Positions 1 to 8,002 of a stretch of 34,091 nt of DNA are shown here, in pieces. Location: assembly GCA_035544015.1 (NCBI GenBank), contig DATKIP010000108.1:1-34091 (forward strand), in the 5' to 3' direction. A program made the translations under genes and the position numbers. Numbering within the stretch: the stretch's first letter is position 1; the number at the start of each line of letters is the position of its first letter. The notes below the pieces were generated by a model. The model saw only the letters and a program-made list of their open reading frames with translations, was not told where the DNA came from and ran no database searches. Origin of the DNA: Candidatus Saccharimonadia bacterium (GTDB lineage: Bacteria > Patescibacteriota > Saccharimonadia > UBA4664).

Positions 1-129
1 TGGGAACAGATTAAATACCCGAGACACCCCAAGAAACAGCTCTCTCATTACAAGCAATTCTTTGAGGCCCTGATGCGGGAGGCCTACGGTCCGCCGACGG
101 ATATGATTACGGGAGGGCTGGGGAAGTGA
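1..129 (+). CDS. C-terminal fragment of a putative transposase
   Basis: The frame is open from base 1 to the TGA at 127-129 and gives 42 residues, basic in the middle (KYPRHPKKQ) and ending in TGGLGK. No catalytic residue can be seen in so short a piece. The assignment rests on position alone: the stop codon lies inside a 17-bp terminal inverted repeat that recurs at the other end of the window. It could be another protein carried by the element. Codon use is less GC-biased than in the neighbouring core genes. Confidence 0.45.
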   Translation, partial: WEQIKYPRHPKKQLSHYKQFFEALMREAYGPPTDMITGGLGK

Positions 130-140
130 GGGTGGGTCAG
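124..140 (+). repeat. Terminal inverted repeat, right end of IS
   Basis: AAGTGAGGGTGGGTCAG is the exact reverse complement of 33952-33968. Here it follows the end of the transposase-like ORF. At the other site it precedes a gene start. Confidence 0.7.
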
Positions 141-155
141 ATTTACCGCTTATGC

Positions 156-1433
156 TTATTGCAGATTCAAGATAGCAGCATAGGTTTGGGCCTGTTTTTG
201 GCTCACCCTACCCAACAAACTCACGCCTCGATTCTTTGCCCCCATGATCAAGCGACTCAGCGCCGTGATGTCGTCCACGTCCACTTCGCGCAATTTTGCC
301 AAGCCGGTATCGAAGTCACGCACCACTTCCTCGTCGTCATACCAATCCATGTACCACTGCAAAATGTCAGCCGCCGTTTGCGTCGAACGCGTGATGGTGC
401 CAATGAGCAAATCCTTCGCCGCCACCAGCTCAGCTTGGGTGGTCTTGCCCGCGGCCAACTCGCCCATATGGCGCGCCATTGCCTCAAACAATGCCTCCGC
501 GTGATCGGGCGTCACGTACCCGTTGAAGCCAAATTGGCTGTTCCCCGGCTCACTATACCCCACCGCTCCCACCCCGTAGGCCAAACCCCGCCGCCGCGCC
601 TCCCCGAGTACCCGCGAGCCCATGCCACCCACGAGCAGCATCCGCAGCAGCGACAGAGTCGAGCGCTCATGTTCACCCAGCTCACCAAAATAAATCCCGC
701 TGCGGTAATACAGCTGATCAATATCACGATGCGTCACCACCGGCGCAGCCGCCCCCTTGCCCACCACGTGACGCAAAGCCAGGCGCCGGCCCCGCGGCAG
801 GCGCTCAAACATCGCCTCCAGCCGCGCCACGACCACCTCGCCTCCATCCGGAAAATGCCCCGCCACGTAAAACCGCGCATTTCGCGCCGTATGCGTGCGG
901 CCATGATGAGCCTCGAGCGCATCAAGCGTAATTCCATCGAGCTGCCCAATCCGTTGCTCATAATCACGCCACAATCTCGGCGCCGCCTGCGCTGCCAACC
1001 GAATGCTACACACCGACATGTGCTGCGTAGTATTGCGCGTCAGCTCCTCGCGCACGTTGCTGCGCTCCGCCTCGAAAGCGGCCGGCGAAAACAACGGCTC
1101 GCACAACTGCTCTTCCAGCAAATCCAAGATACGATTCAGTTCAAATGCCGCAAATTCGTAAATATATTCGTTGGTTTCAGCGCTCGTGGAAGCATTCATA
1201 TAAGCACCGTTTTTCTGCGCCGCTACGATAAACGCATTCTGCTCCGAGTGACGCCGCGTCACCGTTGCCAGCAAATGCTCCAAAATATGCGGCACCTCAT
1301 ACGCCTCGGGGTCGCTAAATTCAAATCCCGAGTGAAACGTCACGCGCAAATTCACCACCGCACTCCCCGGCACGTCCACGATGAGCCCTTGCGGGCCGCT
1401 CGCCAGTCGTCGTTCAAACACTCGATGTATCAT
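156..1433 (-). CDS. M16 family zinc metallopeptidase (insulinase/processing-peptidase type)
   Basis: 425 aa, a single-unit M16 protein. The inverted zinc-binding motif HxxEH is present as HILEH at residues 49-53, followed about 75 residues later by the NVREEL segment that normally supplies the third ligand (Glu). The C-terminal half contains the R-x-x-Y-like stretch (RRRGLAYGVGAVGY) typical of the second M16 domain. There is no signal peptide or membrane segment, so it is probably cytosolic and degrades peptides. It is the last gene of the serS-raiA-secA-murD-SDR run, starting 18 nt after the SDR stop, with GGGGA upstream of the chosen ATG. In other bacteria M16 proteins act in peptide turnover or maturation of secreted peptides. 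The substrate cannot be told here. Confidence 0.85.
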   Translation of the reverse strand: MIHRVFERRLASGPQGLIVDVPGSAVVNLRVTFHSGFEFSDPEAYEVPHILEHLLATVTRRHSEQNAFIVAAQKNGAYMNASTSAETNEYIYEFAAFELNRILDLLEEQLCEPLFSPAAFEAERSNVREELTRNTTQHMSVCSIRLAAQAAPRLWRDYEQRIGQLDGITLDALEAHHGRTHTARNARFYVAGHFPDGGEVVVARLEAMFERLPRGRRLALRHVVGKGAAAPVVTHRDIDQLYYRSGIYFGELGEHERSTLSLLRMLLVGGMGSRVLGEARRRGLAYGVGAVGYSEPGNSQFGFNGYVTPDHAEALFEAMARHMGELAAGKTTQAELVAAKDLLIGTITRSTQTAADILQWYMDWYDDEEVVRDFDTGLAKLREVDVDDITALSRLIMGAKNRGVSLLGRVSQKQAQTYAAILNLQ

Positions 1434-1451
1434 AGCTTCCCCAAATGTTTG

Positions 1452-2270
1452 CTAATTACCCGTCACCACGCGGCGCAATAGCCGCCCAAACCAGCGCTCT
1501 GGCAGCAACCGCCGCGCCAGCGCCAGCGCCGCCGTCTGCCCCAGCGGGTAGCGCAGACGACCGCTGCGATCCTCCACCGCCCGCACAATCCCCGCCGCCA
1601 CCTTGTCGGCCGACAACCCCTGGTCCGACTCGCCGCTCAGGCTCGCCTCGGTCCGGGGGCCCAGCTCGCCATTGACCCATTTGCGGCCACTCCCCCGCTG
1701 AAGTCCGCGCCAAAAACCGGTATTGACGCTGCTCGGCTCCACCAGTTTCACACGCACCTTACTCACCGCCAACTCCATGGCCAGCGACTCCAGCAGCCCC
1801 TCCAGGCCAAATTTCGAGGCCGAGTAGAGCGAATACCCAGCCAACCCGTTGCGCCCCACCAGACTCGACACACCCACGATCACCCCCGATCCCTGCCGGC
1901 GCATCAAGGGCGCCGCATGCCGAATAAGCTCAGCCGGAGCCAGAGTATTCACTCTCAGCTGTTCGTCCATCTGAGCATATTCCAGCGTGTCGATCGGACC
2001 AATCAAGCCGTACCCAGCATTACACACCAGCGCGTCGATCCGCCCGTAGGTGCGCCACGTCTTCTGTACCACTCGCTCCAAATCACGCGCGTTGAGCATA
2101 TCTGCCACCTGCAAATCCACCTGGTGACCGCGCAGCGCCGCCGGCTGCATTCGCCCGCGCACTGTCCCCACCACGATCCACCCCCGCGCCGCCATCAACG
2201 CCGCCGTGGCGAGTCCGATGCCCCCCGATACGCCGGTGATGATAGCCACGGGCTTGGCCGCCTTGGTCAC
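1452..2270 (-). CDS. Short-chain dehydrogenase/reductase (SDR)
   Basis: 272 aa, classical SDR with a Rossmann fold. Cofactor motif TGVSGGIG lies at residues 12-19, NAGYG near residue 86, a catalytic Ser in VSSLVG near residue 142, and YSASK (Tyr-x-x-x-Lys) near residue 155. The sequence after the active site (EPSSVNTGFW) matches the usual PG-x-V-x-T segment with E replacing the first position. The start is GTG, overlapping the murD stop as GTGA, so it is probably translationally coupled. Its position after murD in a core operon is unusual but does not reveal the substrate. It acts on an alcohol/ketone pair with NAD(P)H. Confidence 0.88.
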   Translation of the reverse strand: MTKAAKPVAIITGVSGGIGLATAALMAARGWIVVGTVRGRMQPAALRGHQVDLQVADMLNARDLERVVQKTWRTYGRIDALVCNAGYGLIGPIDTLEYAQMDEQLRVNTLAPAELIRHAAPLMRRQGSGVIVGVSSLVGRNGLAGYSLYSASKFGLEGLLESLAMELAVSKVRVKLVEPSSVNTGFWRGLQRGSGRKWVNGELGPRTEASLSGESDQGLSADKVAAGIVRAVEDRSGRLRYPLGQTAALALARRLLPERWFGRLLRRVVTGN

Positions 2271-3559
2271 TCCCCTAGCTCCTGATGCACCATCGCCTTA
2301 AATTGTTCACCCCGGTCTTTATAGTCGCGGAACATGTCAAATGACGCACAGGCCGGCGACAGCAGCACCACGTCGCCCGGCTGAGCCACTGCCCGCGCCG
2401 CCGCCACAATCTCGGCCATGGAGCCGCCACCGGCCCGCGCGTCGCGGTACCCCGCCGCCTCCAGCGCCTCGCGAATTCGCCCCGCCATGGCGCCGATGAG
2501 CAGCACCGCCCGCACATTACTGCGCGTCACCACTTCACCCAACTCCTCGTACCGCGACCGCTTATCTGAGCCACCCAGTATCAGTACCTTGGGCTCATCA
2601 AACGACGCTACCGCTGCTACAGCAGTCTCCGGAGTCGTCGAGAAAGAATCATCATAATACCGCACCTGGTCGATCTCCCCTACCAGCTCCAGACGATGCT
2701 CCAAACCCTTGAATTCGCGCACCGCCCGCCGCGCCGGCCCCAAGTCATCCCCCACCACTTCCTGCGCCGCGGTAACTGCCGCACAAATATTCTCGAGATT
2801 ATGCGGCCCCACGAGACCCACCTCGGTCGTGGCGCACACCACCTCGGCCCCCAGCATAATGCGCCCACCGCTCACCACCGCCCCTGGAGCTTCCAGGTAC
2901 GGCACCTTGCGACCCGGCGAAAGCTGCGCAATCTGGGTCGAAAAATCATTCTTGGCGTTGTAAATCGCCACGTCACCCGCCTGCTGATGCCAAAACAAAT
3001 TGCCCTTGGCTGCCACGTATTCGCGTACATCGCGGTGCCAATCCAAATGCTCCGGCGCCACCATCAAGCACACTGCAATGTGCGGGCTCACATCCAGATC
3101 CATCAGCTGAAAACTCGATAGCTCTAGCACCACCACATCGCTTGCCTTCACCTTGGCCAAAAAATCCAACGGCGACACACCGATATTACCCCCCAGCCAT
3201 ACCCGCTTACCCGCCGCTTCCAGAATGCGCGCTATTAGCGTGGAAGTCGTCCCCTTACCCTTGGTGCCGGTCACACCTATGATCCGCGCCGGACACTTAT
3301 CAAAAAATTCCCGCACCCCCGAGGTCACCGGCGCCTTAGTCTTGATGTCACGTGGCTTGATACCCGGCGACCGCACTACCAAGTCGTAGTCGTTCAACCC
3401 TTTCAGATAATCCGGGCCCAAGACGGTCGCCACCCCAGCTGGCACCGACGCGTTGGCCGACCGATCCCGCAAGGTCACTTGCGCCGACTTCGCCAGCCAG
3501 TAGCGCACCGCCGACTGGCCCTCAACCCCGCCGCCTAGCACAGCTACCCTCATGCTCAT
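2267..3559 (-). CDS. murD: UDP-N-acetylmuramoylalanine--D-glutamate ligase
   Basis: 430 aa, close to the usual 430-450. It adds D-Glu to UDP-MurNAc-L-Ala in the cytosolic stage of peptidoglycan synthesis. An N-terminal nucleotide-binding fold begins with VAVLGGGVEGQSA. The Mur-ligase ATP loop TGTKGKGTT is at residues 97-105, and the metal/ATP region contains APEHLDWH. Later come NLENICAA and the C-terminal Mur domain with the HRLELV and DDSFSTTPE signatures. The ATG overlaps the secA stop (ATGA). A second in-frame ATG two codons on is possible. The gene supports a peptidoglycan-containing cell, consistent with mrdA and uppS elsewhere in the window. Confidence 0.95.
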   Translation of the reverse strand: MSMRVAVLGGGVEGQSAVRYWLAKSAQVTLRDRSANASVPAGVATVLGPDYLKGLNDYDLVVRSPGIKPRDIKTKAPVTSGVREFFDKCPARIIGVTGTKGKGTTSTLIARILEAAGKRVWLGGNIGVSPLDFLAKVKASDVVVLELSSFQLMDLDVSPHIAVCLMVAPEHLDWHRDVREYVAAKGNLFWHQQAGDVAIYNAKNDFSTQIAQLSPGRKVPYLEAPGAVVSGGRIMLGAEVVCATTEVGLVGPHNLENICAAVTAAQEVVGDDLGPARRAVREFKGLEHRLELVGEIDQVRYYDDSFSTTPETAVAAVASFDEPKVLILGGSDKRSRYEELGEVVTRSNVRAVLLIGAMAGRIREALEAAGYRDARAGGGSMAEIVAAARAVAQPGDVVLLSPACASFDMFRDYKDRGEQFKAMVHQELGE

Positions 3560-6147
3560 CGCCGCTTCTTGCGTTTTTTGTTGGTCGATTTCGTAGCCGA
3601 GGCTGCCGTTACCGGCCGCGTTCGCCGCTCCTGCCGAGAGCGCCCATCTGATGGCGGCGAAATCCCGTCCATCTCCACATTCGTTGAAGCCTGCTCGGCT
3701 GCTCGAGTGAGCGCCGTTTCCACCGGCGCCTCGGCGGCTTGCGCTGTCACGCTCACCTTAAAGATCGTGGTGGCAATCTCCGCATCAAGCAGCGCCATAA
3801 ATTGCTTAAACATGCGGAAACCTTCGCGCTTGTACTCCACCAGTGGATCGCGCTGACCCACGGCCCGCAACCCGATTCCCGACCGCAGGCTATCCATAGC
3901 CTCCAGATGCTCGATCCAGAGCCGATCGAGCGCATTAATGTACGTAAATCGCTCCACCATGCGCATCACCGACGGCGTAAATTGCTCGGTGCGAGCGTCA
4001 TACATCTTCACGGCCTCCTCAAGCACCAAATCCGTAACCTCGGTCTCGTGCGCCCGCTCCAGGCTCTCGGCCAGCTCGGCACTCACCGGCAAAATGCTCG
4101 CCACCGCCTCGCGCAACGCCGTATGGTCGATCTCGTTCGTGCGGCTATTGGTGTGCGCCCGCAGCATCGCCGCCACTTCCGTCCGCATCATCTCGAGCAT
4201 GTCGTCGCGCAGCGTCTCCGCCGCCAAGGCCTTGCGCCGCCGCGAGTAGACCGCTTCGCGGTGCTTGTTCATCACGTCATCGTATTCCACGAGTTGCTTG
4301 CGCGTGTCGAAGTTGTGACCCTCCACCTTTTTCTGCGCACTTTCCAAACTCCGACTCACCAATTTATTCTCGATCGGCGTTTCATCATCGAGGCCCAGCG
4401 TATCCATCACGCCCGCAATCCGCTCCGAGCCAAAAATGCGCATCAGGTCGTCTTCGAGCGACACATAAAATTGGCTCGATCCCGGATCACCCTGTCGCCC
4501 GCCGCGCCCGCGCAGCTGGTTGTCGATGCGCCGGCTCTCATGCCGCTCGGTGCCGAGCACGTGCAGCCCGCCCAGCTTATCCACACCCGGCTCCAGCATA
4601 ATGTCGGTGCCGCGCCCCGCGATGTTGGTCGCTAGCGTCACCGCTCCCCGCCGCCCCGCCGCCGCCACGATCGCCGCCTCGGCCTCATTGTTCTTGGCGT
4701 TCAAAATCTGATGCGGCACGCCCAAATCCGTCAAATACCGCCCGAGCAGCTCATTCTTGGCAATCGATACCGTACCAATGAGTACCGGTTGGCCCTTGGC
4801 GTGCATCGCCGCCACCTCTTTGGCCACCGACCGAAACTTGCCATCCTCAGTTTTATAAATCCGGTCGGGCAAATCGCGCCGCACCATCGGCCGGTGCGTC
4901 GGAACCGTGACCACATCGAGCGCATAAATCTTGCCAAACTCCTCCGCCTCGGTCGCCGCCGTGCCCGTCATGCCCGAAAGCTTTTCGTACAGCCGGAAGT
5001 AATTTTGGAACGTCACCGTCGCCAGCGTCAGCGATTCTTGCTGAATCTGCACCTTCTCTTTAGCCTCCACCGCCTGGTGCAATCCGTCGCTCCACCGCCG
5101 TCCCGGCATCAGCCGCCCCGTAAACTCGTCCACAATAATAATTTCACCATCGCGCACCACATAATCCCGGTCGCGAAAGTACAGCGCCCGCGCCCGCACT
5201 GATTGTTCCACGTGATGCACGTCATCGATCCGACCAGCTTCGTACACATTGTCCACCCCCAGCGCCCGCTCGATCGCCTCCACGCCTTCATCGGTCAGCG
5301 ACACCGCCTTGAGTTTTTCGTCGACCGTATAGTCTTTTTCGGGCGTCAGCGTCGCCGCCAAACGCGCAAATTCATAGTATTTGTCGGTAGCCTCATTAGC
5401 CGGCGCCGAAATAATTAACGGCGTGCGTGCCTCATCAATCAAAATCGAGTCTACCTCGTCTACGATCGCGTAATGCAGCGGCCGCTGCACCATTTTGGCC
5501 AGGTCATCCACCATGTTGTCGCGCAAGTAATCAAACCCAAACTCATTATTGGTGCCGTAGGTGATGTCGGCCGCATACGCCTCCCCGCGCGACACCGGCC
5601 GCAGATGGTTCAAGCGCTCGTCGCCGTGCTCATCGGAGCTGTACTCGGGATCGTACACATACGCCGTATCGTGCACGATAATGCCAGTGGTCATGCCCAG
5701 CGCCAGATACACTTGGCCCATCCAGCCGCCGTGCAAACTCGCCAAATAATCGTTGACGGTCACCACATGTACACCCTTGCCGGTCAATGCGTTCAAATAC
5801 GTCGGCGCCGTAGCCACCAACGTCTTGCCTTCACCCGTCCGCATCTCGGCGATTTTGCCTTTGTGAAGGACAATTCCACCCACAAATTGAACGTCAAAAT
5901 GGCGCATGCCCACCACCCGGCTAGCCGCTTCGCGCACCACCGCAAACGCCTCGGGCAGCAAGCCATCAAGCGACTCACCACCGGCCAGGCGCTCCTTAAA
6001 TTCGGTCGTCTTGGCGCGCAGTTGCTCATCCGAGAGCTTCTTTAAGCCCTCTTCTTCGGCATTTACGCGCTCCACCAAGACCCGCGCTCGCTTCACTTCG
6101 CGAACGTTGGGGTCACCCAGCAATTTCGTAATCAGTTTATAAGCCAT
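3556..6147 (-). CDS. secA: Preprotein translocase ATPase SecA
   Basis: 863 aa. SecA is the motor that drives unfolded preproteins through SecYEG. Visible are the DEAD-like motor with Walker A TGEGKT (residues 104-109), the DEVDSILIDEART segment (Walker B), the SGMTGTA segment, the second motor domain with NIAGRGTDI and the RGRGGRQGDPGSSQFY block, and the helical scaffold near IDALDRLW-like YINALDRLW. The C-terminus is a basic tail ending KKRKKRR. The Cys-rich zinc tail that binds SecB in many Proteobacteria is absent. The gene starts 83 nt after raiA ends and overlaps murD by 4 nt. A GC hairpin at 6162-6180 lies in front of the start codon. Confidence 0.97.
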   Translation of the reverse strand: MAYKLITKLLGDPNVREVKRARVLVERVNAEEEGLKKLSDEQLRAKTTEFKERLAGGESLDGLLPEAFAVVREAASRVVGMRHFDVQFVGGIVLHKGKIAEMRTGEGKTLVATAPTYLNALTGKGVHVVTVNDYLASLHGGWMGQVYLALGMTTGIIVHDTAYVYDPEYSSDEHGDERLNHLRPVSRGEAYAADITYGTNNEFGFDYLRDNMVDDLAKMVQRPLHYAIVDEVDSILIDEARTPLIISAPANEATDKYYEFARLAATLTPEKDYTVDEKLKAVSLTDEGVEAIERALGVDNVYEAGRIDDVHHVEQSVRARALYFRDRDYVVRDGEIIIVDEFTGRLMPGRRWSDGLHQAVEAKEKVQIQQESLTLATVTFQNYFRLYEKLSGMTGTAATEAEEFGKIYALDVVTVPTHRPMVRRDLPDRIYKTEDGKFRSVAKEVAAMHAKGQPVLIGTVSIAKNELLGRYLTDLGVPHQILNAKNNEAEAAIVAAAGRRGAVTLATNIAGRGTDIMLEPGVDKLGGLHVLGTERHESRRIDNQLRGRGGRQGDPGSSQFYVSLEDDLMRIFGSERIAGVMDTLGLDDETPIENKLVSRSLESAQKKVEGHNFDTRKQLVEYDDVMNKHREAVYSRRRKALAAETLRDDMLEMMRTEVAAMLRAHTNSRTNEIDHTALREAVASILPVSAELAESLERAHETEVTDLVLEEAVKMYDARTEQFTPSVMRMVERFTYINALDRLWIEHLEAMDSLRSGIGLRAVGQRDPLVEYKREGFRMFKQFMALLDAEIATTIFKVSVTAQAAEAPVETALTRAAEQASTNVEMDGISPPSDGRSRQERRTRPVTAASATKSTNKKRKKRR

Positions 6148-6161
6148 AGTTCAATAACAAA

Positions 6162-6180
6162 GGCCGTTTGAGCGGCCCGC
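6162..6180 (-). other. Short GC hairpin between raiA and secA
   Basis: On the minus strand GGCCG and CGGCC can pair across a CTCAAA loop and are followed by TTTGTT. The U-tract is weak and the site is just before the secA start, so it may be a weak terminator or a leader structure within the operon. Confidence 0.35.
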
Positions 6181-6230
6181 TCCCGCTAGTTTACCATCAG
6201 ATACGCCGCGACGCGAGAAGCCCCGCCGCC

Positions 6231-6638
6231 TTAAGCCGTGTCCGGCTCAGGGGCCTCCGTCTCGTCCACCGCCGGCGCCGACCGCCGGCCCAGCCACTTG
6301 GGCACCATGCGGGCGCGACGCGGCTCCAAGGTGTGCTTGTCTTTGTATTTCGCCAGTTGTGCGCGCAGCTTAGCTTCTACGATGTCCACCGCCGCGTACA
6401 CATTTACCGTGCCCTCGCGGCTCACCAATTGGACCCCTCGCACGCTCAGCACGGCCTCGCACACATACCGGTTGTCCTCGCGACCGCTCGGATCATCCTC
6501 GAGTATCACCGCGCAACTCGCCGTCTCACGGACCTGCCGCGGCAAATATTTCTCGAGACCGCCGATTTTATCATCGATGTAGGCCCGCATTTTGTCGTCC
6601 ACCTCAAAATTTCGTCCAGTCAGTTCGCACTTCATCAT
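6231..6638 (-). CDS. raiA: Ribosome hibernation-promoting factor / RaiA family
   Basis: 135 aa. The first ~100 residues form the S30AE/YfiA domain (beta-alpha-beta-beta-beta-alpha) that binds the 30S decoding site and inactivates ribosomes in starved cells. Typical features are the opening TGRNFEVDDKMRAYIDDKIGGLEKYLP and the ...DIVEAKLRAQLAKYKDKH helix. The remaining 35 residues are acidic and low-complexity, so the dimerising domain of long HPF is missing. The ATG overlaps the serS stop as ATGATGA. An alternative ATG is one codon downstream. In many bacteria this gene lies next to secA, as here. Confidence 0.92.
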   Translation of the reverse strand: MMKCELTGRNFEVDDKMRAYIDDKIGGLEKYLPRQVRETASCAVILEDDPSGREDNRYVCEAVLSVRGVQLVSREGTVNVYAAVDIVEAKLRAQLAKYKDKHTLEPRRARMVPKWLGRRSAPAVDETEAPEPDTA

Positions 6639-7942
6639 AGGAACTCCCTCCCGTAATACTTCACCAAGGCCTTCGGTACCTTCACGCTACCATCCTCCTG
6701 CTGATAGTTCTCAATGATCGCAATAAGCGGCCGCATCGACAACGCCGTGGCGTCATTCGAATGAGCCAGCTCCACTGCACCGCCGGTCCGTCGCACCCGC
6801 AGCTGCAACCGCCGCGTCTGATAATCGGTCATATAATCCGCCGTGTGGGTTTCGCGGTATTTACCCTGACCCGGCAACCACGTATCAATATCCACCCCCC
6901 TCGCGTTGGGCTTCCCGATGTCAGCCGTACATTTCATAATTACCTGATACGGCAGCTCCAACTGACTCACCAAATACTCCTGGATTGCAATCATAAACAA
7001 GTGCTCATCAAGCGACGTTTCGGCCGTCGTGATGCTCTCAAGCTCCAACTTGTCAAACTGGTGCATGCGCAAAATGCCCTCCATATCCTTGCCGTACGTC
7101 CCCGCCTCCTTGCGAAAACTCGTCGCATACCCGGCGTAGCGTACGGGCAAATCGGCCTCTGGCAAAATCTCGCCGGCATGCATCGAGCCCAACACATGCT
7201 CCGCACTGCCCTGCAGCCACAATTCTTCACCCTCAATCTTGTAGCGGTCATCGCGCGGCTCCAGCCGGTCCATGGCCTCGTACGGCTCAGTGCGAATCAT
7301 GAGCGGCGGCAGCACCGGCACAAACGGCTTGGTACTCACCTTGCCCGCCAGCCCCGCATCGGCCGCAATGCGCTCAAGCACCGCCTCATCGGTCAAAACA
7401 TCGAGTGCAAAATTAATCAACGCCAGATGCAACCGCACCAAATCACCCTTGAGGTAGGCAAACCGCGAACCTGCCACTTTGGCCGCCCGCTCCTTGTCGA
7501 TCCAACCCTTGGCTTCACCGATCTGCCAGTGATTCTTGGGCTCAAAGGCAAACTGCGTCGGCTCCCCCACCGTCTTCGCGACCACATTTTCGTCTTCGGT
7601 TTTGCCCACTGGCACATCCGCCGCCGGCAGATTGGGCACCTGCTTAAGTAACGCCAGATACTCGGCGTCAACCTTCACAAATTCGCCTTCGAGCTTAGCC
7701 AGAGCCGCCTTGAGCTTCTTGCCAGCCTCAATCTGCTCCGCGGTCGGTTTGCCCTTTTTAAGCCCGCCCGAAAGCTCATTGCGTTCTTGACGCTGTTGCT
7801 CCGTCTGCGTGGTCAACTCCCGCCGCCGAGTATCAAGCTCCAAAATCCGGTCGATATCCGCCGACGAGATCGCAGCGTTCTTGTGTTTGGCAGCTGCTTT
7901 CACGACCTCTGGCTGCTCCCGCAGCACCCGAATATCTATCAT
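6635..7942 (-). CDS. serS: Seryl-tRNA synthetase
   Basis: 435 aa, class II. Residues ~27-105 form the N-terminal coiled-coil arm that contacts the long variable loop of tRNA-Ser (rich in E, K, Q, R). Motif 2 reads FRKEAGTYGKDMEGILRMHQF (from 276) and motif 3 is in MRPLIAIIENYQ (403-414). SAEH near residue 246 and ELAHSNDATA near 391 contribute to serine and ATP binding. The start has a good SD (GGAGG, 5 nt upstream) and lies just downstream of a strong promoter. First gene of the run serS-raiA-secA-murD-SDR-M16. Confidence 0.97.
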   Translation of the reverse strand: MIDIRVLREQPEVVKAAAKHKNAAISSADIDRILELDTRRRELTTQTEQQRQERNELSGGLKKGKPTAEQIEAGKKLKAALAKLEGEFVKVDAEYLALLKQVPNLPAADVPVGKTEDENVVAKTVGEPTQFAFEPKNHWQIGEAKGWIDKERAAKVAGSRFAYLKGDLVRLHLALINFALDVLTDEAVLERIAADAGLAGKVSTKPFVPVLPPLMIRTEPYEAMDRLEPRDDRYKIEGEELWLQGSAEHVLGSMHAGEILPEADLPVRYAGYATSFRKEAGTYGKDMEGILRMHQFDKLELESITTAETSLDEHLFMIAIQEYLVSQLELPYQVIMKCTADIGKPNARGVDIDTWLPGQGKYRETHTADYMTDYQTRRLQLRVRRTGGAVELAHSNDATALSMRPLIAIIENYQQEDGSVKVPKALVKYYGREFL

Positions 7943-7963
7943 GTGGCCTCCAGTTGTAGGCTA

Positions 7964-7992
7964 ATTATACGTCCGCCGGCCACGCGCCACAA
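7964..7992 (-). promoter_or_regulatory. Promoter of the serS operon
   Basis: On the minus strand TTGTGG (7987-7992), a 17-nt spacer and a perfect TATAAT (7964-7969) precede serS by 21 nt. This leaves a short 5' UTR of about 15 nt carrying the SD. Sigma-70-type. Confidence 0.75.
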
Positions 7993-8002
7993 ACGTGAGC
8001 AC

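Larger units (their letters stand above)
1..140 (+). mobile_element. 3' end of an insertion sequence (left copy, truncated by window edge)
   Basis: This segment holds the last 42 codons of an ORF that enters from outside the window, followed by a terminal repeat (124-140) that contains the ORF's stop codon. The same 17 bp occur inverted at 33952-33968, just before the start of another ORF with its own ribosome binding site. That arrangement (repeat, gene start ... gene end, repeat) is what two direct copies of one IS would show. The IS family could not be assigned from these fragments. Confidence 0.6.

Noticed and set aside
126-1481. 451-codon open frame on the plus strand opposite the M16 gene
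   Set aside because: His/Arg/Gln-rich translation without family features. It mirrors a well-supported M16 peptidase. A product of GC-rich codon bias.
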